From JBQTJJ01 sp052387235 (GTDB taxonomy: Bacteria; Actinomycetota; Acidimicrobiia; Acidimicrobiales; GCA-2861595), in NCBI GenBank assembly GCA_052387235.1, contig JBQTJJ010000087.1, positions 1 through 29,839 of the forward strand: 29,839 nt of DNA. The letters are read 5' to 3'. Numbering within the stretch: position 1 is the first letter of the stretch; each line of letters begins with the position of its first letter. Shown in pieces: positions 25,285-29,839 of the stretch. The notes under the pieces were generated by a model. That model was given only the letters and a program-made list of their open reading frames with translations, searched no databases and was not told where the DNA came from. A program made the position numbers and the translations under genes.

Positions 25285-26526
25285 TCACCAGGTGGCGGCG
25301 ACACCCCGCTCGGCACCGGCGGCGGCGAAGCTGTCCTTGAGGCGCAGGAGCTGGGGGACCGGGAACCGGGCCATGGCGCGGGCGCAGGGCGAGGCGAACC
25401 GCTGCTGGTCGTCCGGACCGAGGCCGGCCACGGCGTCCACGGTCGCTCTCACGAGCAGGCCGAAGGCGTCGGGCGGCACCTCGAGCAGGCCGGCAAGGTA
25501 GGCGGAGGCCAGCTCCTCGGCCTGCACCGGCCGGGCCAGCTGGCCCTCCACCCAGGCCGCCGCCTCGGCCGAGCGCTCCGCGGGTGCGGCGTCGGCCCAG
25601 CGCACCAGCTCCTCCCGCACCACCGCCGGCCACCGCTCCAGCTCGCTGTCGTCCAGCACGCCCCACACAGCGCCCGTCCCCGCGCCGGTGCGGAGGAGGA
25701 TGCCGGCGGCCTGGGCCCGCACCGCTTCGGGCGCGCCGGGCGTGCCCAGGGCCTGCACGGCGGCGAGGCCGGCCCGGGCCGGCTGGCCTGCCGCCTCCAG
25801 GGCCAGGGCCAGGTTGGACTTGGCCATGGCGTAGCCGTCGGGACGGACGCTGCGGGGATGGGCGCCCAGGGCCCGCTCGAACGCCGCCACCGCCTCGGCC
25901 GGGCGCCCGGCGCCGAGATGGGCCAGGCCCAGCACGTTGGCGGTCCCGCCCGTGCCGGGCCGGTCGGCGGCCCTCGCCGCCAGCTCCACCGCCGGCTCGA
26001 GCACGGCCACCGCCTCGTCGTGGCGCCCCGCCGACACCAGAGCGCTGCCCAGCTCGCGTGCTGCGGCTGCGGCCTGGCCGGGGACGCGCTCGGGGTCGAG
26101 CAGCAGGCGCGCCTGCTCGAAGGCCTCCACCGCGCCGGCGCCGTCGCGCTCGCGCTCCACCAGGCCCAGGTTGAACCGGGCCGCGCCCTCCTCCAGGTCG
26201 AGGCCGCCCTGGGCGAACAGGTCGGCGGCCCGGCCGAACGACGCCGCCGCCTCGGGCAACTGGCCGGCCATGCGCTGCACCGCGCCCCGGGCGTTGGCGG
26301 CCTTGGCGTGCTCCACCGGGAGCTGGTCGGGCCGGAACAGCCGGCACGCCACCGCCAGGGCGGCGTCGGCCTCGTCCAGCCGTCCCGCCGCCGCCAGCGC
26401 CGTGCCCAGGTGGAACTGGGCCGTGGCGTGCTGGACCGGGAACCGGTCGGGCGGGTGGCGCTCGATGCGCCTGGCCAGCTCGTCGAACAACTCTGGACCG
26501 GGCCCGGTCGGCCCCGCGCCCGTCAT
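25285..26526 (-). CDS. TPR-repeat protein
   Basis: A 413-residue Ala-rich soluble protein built of helical pairs. TPR-like units are visible at ATAQFHLGTALAAAGRLDEADAAL, AANARGAVQRMAGQLPEAAASF, ARELGSALVSAGRHDEAVAVLEPA, TANVLGLAHLGAGRPAEAVAAFERAL and AKSNLALALEAAGQPARAG, over about residues 30-260. The last 150 residues are helical without clear repeats. TPR domains scaffold protein complexes; no enzyme motif is present. It faces the hydrogenase operon tail to tail with a 57-nt gap, so it is not co-transcribed with it. TPR proteins are known beside some actinobacterial hydrogenase loci, which leaves a hydrogenase link possible but unproven. Its ATG overlaps the stop of a short upstream gene (ATGA). 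Confidence 0.85.
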   Translation of the reverse strand: MTGAGPTGPGPELFDELARRIERHPPDRFPVQHATAQFHLGTALAAAGRLDEADAALAVACRLFRPDQLPVEHAKAANARGAVQRMAGQLPEAAASFGRAADLFAQGGLDLEEGAARFNLGLVERERDGAGAVEAFEQARLLLDPERVPGQAAAAARELGSALVSAGRHDEAVAVLEPAVELAARAADRPGTGGTANVLGLAHLGAGRPAEAVAAFERALGAHPRSVRPDGYAMAKSNLALALEAAGQPARAGLAAVQALGTPGAPEAVRAQAAGILLRTGAGTGAVWGVLDDSELERWPAVVREELVRWADAAPAERSAEAAAWVEGQLARPVQAEELASAYLAGLLEVPPDAFGLLVRATVDAVAGLGPDDQQRFASPCARAMARFPVPQLLRLKDSFAAAGAERGVAATW

Positions 26527-26666
26527 GCCGGCCCCGGGCGGAGCTGCACCGGGGTGGGACCCGGCGGAGGCGGGCGGGGCTCGGCCAGGACCTGCACCCC
26601 CGCCAGGCCCTCGGGACCACGCAGCAGCTCCTCGGGACGGGCCAGGGGCTCGTCGAAACTGCGCAC
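26523..26666 (-). CDS. Short ORF (47 codons) coupled to the TPR gene
   Basis: GTG 26666 opens a 47-codon frame (begins VRSFDEPLARPEELLRG, ends Pro-rich LRPGPA) whose TGA overlaps the ATG of the TPR gene as ATGA. A TACCCT -10 box lies exactly 6 nt upstream of the GTG, the leaderless spacing. The product has no recognisable domain. The promoter, start and coupled stop together argue that it is translated, either as a small protein or as a leader peptide that loads ribosomes onto the TPR gene, which has no strong Shine-Dalgarno of its own. Confidence 0.55.
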   Translation of the reverse strand: MRSFDEPLARPEELLRGPEGLAGVQVLAEPRPPPPGPTPVQLRPGPA

Positions 26667-26672
26667 GGAGGC

Positions 26673-26678
26673 AGGGTA
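26673..26678 (-). promoter_or_regulatory. Putative -10 box for the leaderless short ORF/TPR operon
   Basis: On the minus strand TACCCT is followed by 6 nt (gcctcc) and GTG 26666. It lies in the 133-nt gap divergent from the conservon. No clear -35. Confidence 0.5.
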
Positions 26679-26799
26679 ACCCCGCGCACCGCCGGGGCCG
26701 GGCGCAGGTTTGGGGCTAACCCTCGGAGCCGCACGCGCCGAAGGAAGCTTGCCGGGCGACAACCGAACCCGTCCATGGCCCGGCTGTGGAGGGCTGTAC

Positions 26800-29406
26800 G
26801 TGCTTTCCAAGATGAAGATCCGCTCCCGGCTCCTGCTGGTCGCGCTGGTCCCCGCGGCGGCCATGGCCATCCTGGTGGCCCTCCAGCAGTCGCCGGCCGC
26901 CGGCTTCGGCCCGGCCGCCGGACTGGCGGCCGTAGCCTCGCTGGTAACTCTGGGCCTGGCCGCGGCCGTGGCCGGCTCCATCACCGGGCCGCTCACCAGG
27001 ATCGGTGAGGCGGCCGAACGAGGCGCCCGGTTGCAGCACCTGGTCGACGCCCTCCGCCGCCCCTCCGGCCGCGACGAGAATGTGGCCCTCACGCCGGTCG
27101 GGCTGGACTCGGACGACGAGCTGGGCCGCGCCGCCCAGGCCTTCGACTCCTTCCAGGGATCGGCGGCGAAGCTCGCCGTCCAGCAGGCCGCCCTGCTCAA
27201 CAAGGGCGTGGCCGACAAGGGCACCTTCGAGGTGTTCGTGAACCTGGCCCGCCGCATGCAGTCGCTGGTGGACCACCAGATCGAGTTCCTGGACGGCCTC
27301 GAGGCCTCCGAGCAGGACCCTGACGCGCTCGAGAACCTGTTCAGGCTGGACCAGCTGGCGACGCGTGTGCGCCGCAACGCGGAGAGCCTCCTCACCATGG
27401 CCGGCGCCGCCTCGGGTCGAAGCTGGGAACGGCCCCTGGCCATGACCGACGTCATCCGGGCCGGCATCGCCGAGGTGGAGGACCTGGGCCGCATCGACCT
27501 GGTGCTGCACGACGACGCCATGATGGTCGGCAACGTCGCCGCCGACGCCGCCCACCTCCTCTCCGAGCTGCTCGACAACGCCACCCGCTGGTCGCCGCCC
27601 GACACGCGGGTCGAGGTCAGCGGCGAGGCCCGCCTGGGCGGTTACCAGATATCCGTCCGTGACAGCGGCATCGGCATGGTCGAGGACGCGCTGGCCGAGG
27701 CCAACCACATCCTCACCGGGCCTCCGCTGGCCGGCGCCACCGTCGCCCGGTCGCTGGGCCTGGTGGTGGCCGGCAGGCTGGCCAAGCGGCTCGGGATCTC
27801 GGTCCACCTGGCCGCGGCCGACACTGGCGGGATCACGGCCACCGTCCTCCTGCCACCGTCGCTGATGGTCGCCGGCGACGCCGAGGCCCAGCTCGAGGGT
27901 GCACCCGGGCCGGCCCGTGCCCTGCCGTTCGCCCTGGCCCGCCAGGAGAAGCGGGCACGCATCAGCTCGCAGCGGCGCCGGGGTCCCCGGCCGGCGCCGG
28001 GCGCGGCCCCGACGCCCGCTCCGCCCACCGGCTGGTACGAGGACGACCGGGAGCGCGCGCGGATCATCCAGCTGCCGGATCCCCGCCCCCCCGCGGCCGA
28101 CCCGAGGTCGTTCGGCACCGGACCCTCCCGGTCCACCTTCCTCGACGGGGGCGGGCCGGCACCGGACGCGGAGGACGGGGACCACAGGAGTGGCGCCCAC
28201 GCCGCCCGGGCCCGTCGCGACGAGCTGGCGGGCCGTGCATCGGTCGTCGACGACGAGCCCGCCTGGCCCGACGCCGGCCCCGAGCTGGCAGGCGGCGAGC
28301 CCGAGCCCGAGCCCGGGCGAGACGGCGCAGAGCCGGCCGAGGTCCAGCTCCGGGTCACCGAGCCCGACGCCGGCGACGCCGCGGAGGCCGGCGACGCGGA
28401 GGCCGGGGACGGGGATGACGGCACAGCCGGTCACGCCGCAGCCGGTCACGCCGCAGCCGGTCACCCCGCAGCCGGTCACCCCGCAGCCGGTCACCCCGCA
28501 GCCGGTCACCCCGCAGCCGGTCACGCCGCAGCCGACGACCCAGCCCCGGGTGCACCCCGGCCCGGCGCCGGCCCGGACCCCGACACCTCCGCCGGCCTGC
28601 CACCCCGGCAGGCAGCGCACCCCAGTCCGGCCTTCGACACCTGGTCCGCACCGATGCCTCCGCCCCGCCGTTCCCCGGCTCCGGAACCGGCCGCCGACCC
28701 GGCCCCGCCCCGGCGCATCCCGTCCGGGCTCTCCATCCCGTCCCTGGACCGGCCCGCCCGGCCCGCCCCGGCCCAAGCCCCGCCACCGCCGTTCTCCCAC
28801 CCGGTCACCCCGGCCGCCGCCGCCACCCCGGCCGCCGCCGCCACACCGGCCGCCGCCGCCACCCCGGCCGCCGCCGCCACCCCGGCCGCCGCCGCCACAC
28901 CGGCCGCCGCCGCCACACCGGCCGCCGCCGCCACCCCCGCCGCCGCCGCCACACCGGCCGCCGCCGCCACACCAGCCGCCGCCGCCACCCCACCACCGCC
29001 GCCGGCCGCCCCGCAGGCGCCGGCCACGCCACCCCGCCCGGTCCCGGTCCAGCGCCCGGCGCGCTTCGCCGCCTCTGCCGACCGGCCAGCCCCCGCCGGC
29101 CTCCCCCAGCGAGGCACCGGCAGCGGCCGCACCCCGGCCGAGGACGAGTTCAAGCGGCACCTGGAACGGGCCACCGCCAACGGCCTCGTGCGACGGGTGC
29201 CCAAGGCATCCCTCCCCCCCGACACCGGCCTGGCCTCACGTCCGGCCGCACCCGCAGCTCCATCACCCAGTGGCCAGTCGTCGGTGGCCGAACGACTTCC
29301 CGACGAGGTCCGGAGCCTGCTCTCGAGCTACCGCTCCGGCGTCAAGCGGGGACGCGAGGACGGCGCCGACGACCAGACACCCGACACGCACCAGGAGCGG
29401 TCATGA
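26800..29406 (+). CDS. Conservon sensor ATPase (CvnA-like histidine-kinase-related protein)
   Basis: An 868-residue protein from GTG 26800, chosen for GGAGGG 6 nt upstream (ATG 26812 is the alternative). Two membrane helices (about 7-27 and 34-60) are separated by only some ten residues. A HAMP-like linker leads to a helical region with NLARRMQSLVDHQIEFLDGLE and LDQLATRVRRNAESLL, then an HATPase_c domain with N box SELLDNATRWSPP (N260) and G1 box DSGIGM (D288). From about residue 370 the protein is a long Pro/Ala/Asp-rich tail with two tandem repeats (AAGHP x7 and TPAAAA x10), ending with a small conserved-looking segment rich in basic residues. Typical CvnA proteins have LDHLATRMRRN; here His is Gln (residue 185). 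With CvnB, CvnC and the GTPase CvnD it should form a membrane-associated G-protein-like switch. Confidence 0.88.
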   Translation: MLSKMKIRSRLLLVALVPAAAMAILVALQQSPAAGFGPAAGLAAVASLVTLGLAAAVAGSITGPLTRIGEAAERGARLQHLVDALRRPSGRDENVALTPVGLDSDDELGRAAQAFDSFQGSAAKLAVQQAALLNKGVADKGTFEVFVNLARRMQSLVDHQIEFLDGLEASEQDPDALENLFRLDQLATRVRRNAESLLTMAGAASGRSWERPLAMTDVIRAGIAEVEDLGRIDLVLHDDAMMVGNVAADAAHLLSELLDNATRWSPPDTRVEVSGEARLGGYQISVRDSGIGMVEDALAEANHILTGPPLAGATVARSLGLVVAGRLAKRLGISVHLAAADTGGITATVLLPPSLMVAGDAEAQLEGAPGPARALPFALARQEKRARISSQRRRGPRPAPGAAPTPAPPTGWYEDDRERARIIQLPDPRPPAADPRSFGTGPSRSTFLDGGGPAPDAEDGDHRSGAHAARARRDELAGRASVVDDEPAWPDAGPELAGGEPEPEPGRDGAEPAEVQLRVTEPDAGDAAEAGDAEAGDGDDGTAGHAAAGHAAAGHPAAGHPAAGHPAAGHPAAGHAAADDPAPGAPRPGAGPDPDTSAGLPPRQAAHPSPAFDTWSAPMPPPRRSPAPEPAADPAPPRRIPSGLSIPSLDRPARPAPAQAPPPPFSHPVTPAAAATPAAAATPAAAATPAAAATPAAAATPAAAATPAAAATPAAAATPAAAATPAAAATPPPPPAAPQAPATPPRPVPVQRPARFAASADRPAPAGLPQRGTGSGRTPAEDEFKRHLERATANGLVRRVPKASLPPDTGLASRPAAPAAPSPSGQSSVAERLPDEVRSLLSSYRSGVKRGREDGADDQTPDTHQERS
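28426..28530 (+). repeat. 15-bp in-frame tandem repeat, 7 copies (AAGHP) in cvnA
   Basis: gccggtcac recurs at 28426, 28441, 28456, 28471, 28486, 28501 and 28516, period 15 bp, encoding AAGH(A/P). Copies differ by single C/G changes. It sits in the disordered tail and keeps the frame at any copy number. Confidence 0.95.
28807..28986 (+). repeat. 18-bp in-frame tandem repeat, 10 copies (TPAAAA) in cvnA
   Basis: Unit accccggccgccgccgcc, ten copies with variation only in the Pro codon (ccg, cca, ccc). The product is a (TPAAAA)10 linker. Near-identity suggests recent slippage or unequal exchange. Confidence 0.95.
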
Positions 29407-29822
29407 CCGACAGCAGCGGACAGCGCAACCTCGACTGGATGGTCTCCACCTTCTGCCAGAAGGTCCCGGGGATCCAGGAGGCGGTGGTCGTGTCGTCCGA
29501 CGGCCTCCTCCTCGCCCTCTCGCCCGGGTTGGACCGGGCCGGAGCCGACCGGTTTGCCGCCGTGGCGTCGGGCCTGGTGGGCCTGGCCTACGGAGCGGTG
29601 GGCCCCTTGGGCGGCGGGAAGGTCAACGAGATCATCGTCGAGATGGAGCAGGCGTTCCTGCTCGTCACGTCCATCAGCGACGGCAGCTGCTTCGCCGTGG
29701 TGGCATCGGCCCAGTGCGACATCGGGCTGGTGGGCTACGAGATGGCGCTGTTCGTGCGGCGGGCGGGGGCCATGCTCACGCCGGGCCTGCGGGCCGAGCT
29801 GCAGCGGGCGCTCCCCGGATGA
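29403..29822 (+). CDS. Roadblock/LC7-domain protein (CvnB)
   Basis: A 139-residue protein whose ATG overlaps the cvnA stop (ATGA). It is a single roadblock/LC7 fold: LDWMVSTFCQKVPGIQEAVVVSSDGLLLALS at residues 9-40, then FAAVASGLVGLA and IIVEMEQAFLLVTSISDGSCFAVVAS. Roadblock proteins bind and regulate small Ras-like GTPases; in conservons CvnB interacts with CvnA, CvnC and the GTPase CvnD near the membrane. Length and order are standard for Streptomyces conservons. Its stop overlaps the next start (ATGA), so the operon is translationally coupled. Confidence 0.95.
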   Translation: MTDSSGQRNLDWMVSTFCQKVPGIQEAVVVSSDGLLLALSPGLDRAGADRFAAVASGLVGLAYGAVGPLGGGKVNEIIVEMEQAFLLVTSISDGSCFAVVASAQCDIGLVGYEMALFVRRAGAMLTPGLRAELQRALPG

Positions 29823-29839
29823 GCACTTCGAAGGCGAAG
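29819..29839 (+). CDS. Start of next conservon gene (expected CvnC, DUF742), cut by window edge
   Basis: ATG 29819 overlaps the CvnB stop as ATGA and opens seven codons (MSTSKAK) to the window end. Nothing in these residues identifies the product. The call rests on conserved order cvnA-cvnB-cvnC-cvnD, where cvnC encodes a DUF742 protein. Confidence 0.55.

Overview
The window is very GC-rich, gene-dense DNA with many GTG starts, stop/start overlaps (ATGA, GTGA) and TANNNT -10 boxes placed 6-9 nt before start codons. The content (a four-gene 'conservon' start, long-form HPF, DUF6458, an actinobacterial pmm/Trm112/SIS block, an uptake [NiFe] hydrogenase) points to an aerobic actinobacterium. The class is probably Acidimicrobiia or a near relative; this is inferred from gene content, not from a marker alignment.

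Layout. 1-4034: the tail of a CPBP membrane protease, a 54-aa zinc-ribbon protein behind a sigma-28/WhiG-like promoter, a large PTPS-related membrane protein, and a convergent family 2 glycosyltransferase. 4122-8021: sugar-phosphate and methyl-cycle genes in one direction (phosphomannomutase, Trm112-like protein, SIS-type sugar isomerase, S-adenosylhomocysteinase). 8032-10245: a perfect 18-bp hairpin, a RuBisCO-like protein (RLP), a 68-bp tandem repeat that runs into the start of the next gene, and mtnA. RLP and MtnA next to AhcY suggest processing of the two by-products of SAM use, S-adenosylhomocysteine and methylthioadenosine. 10270-12605: comF, a non-coding region that may hold a raiA-motif RNA, hpf and an orphan NarL-type response regulator. 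12653-19599: secA, prfB, ftsE, ftsX and a secreted coiled-coil M23 peptidase, i.e. protein export, termination and FtsEX-controlled wall cleavage. 19714-21054: a DUF6458 membrane protein, a bidirectional terminator, a small ferredoxin (minus strand) and a divergent CDF-like transporter. 21280-25227: [NiFe] hydrogenase small subunit, large subunit and maturation endopeptidase. 25285-26666 (minus): a TPR protein translationally coupled to a 47-codon leader gene. 26800-29839: the start of a conservon (sensor ATPase CvnA, roadblock protein CvnB, first codons of CvnC) with two in-frame tandem repeats in CvnA.

The most interesting points are the RLP-mtnA pair with its repeat, which could fold in two mutually exclusive ways and hide the mtnA start; the candidate raiA RNA upstream of hpf; two near-identical sigma-28-type promoters; a hydrogenase small subunit with an unusual cysteine set; and a conservon kinase lacking the expected histidine and any sizeable sensor domain. 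No rRNA, tRNA, CRISPR array, prophage or insertion sequence was recognised.
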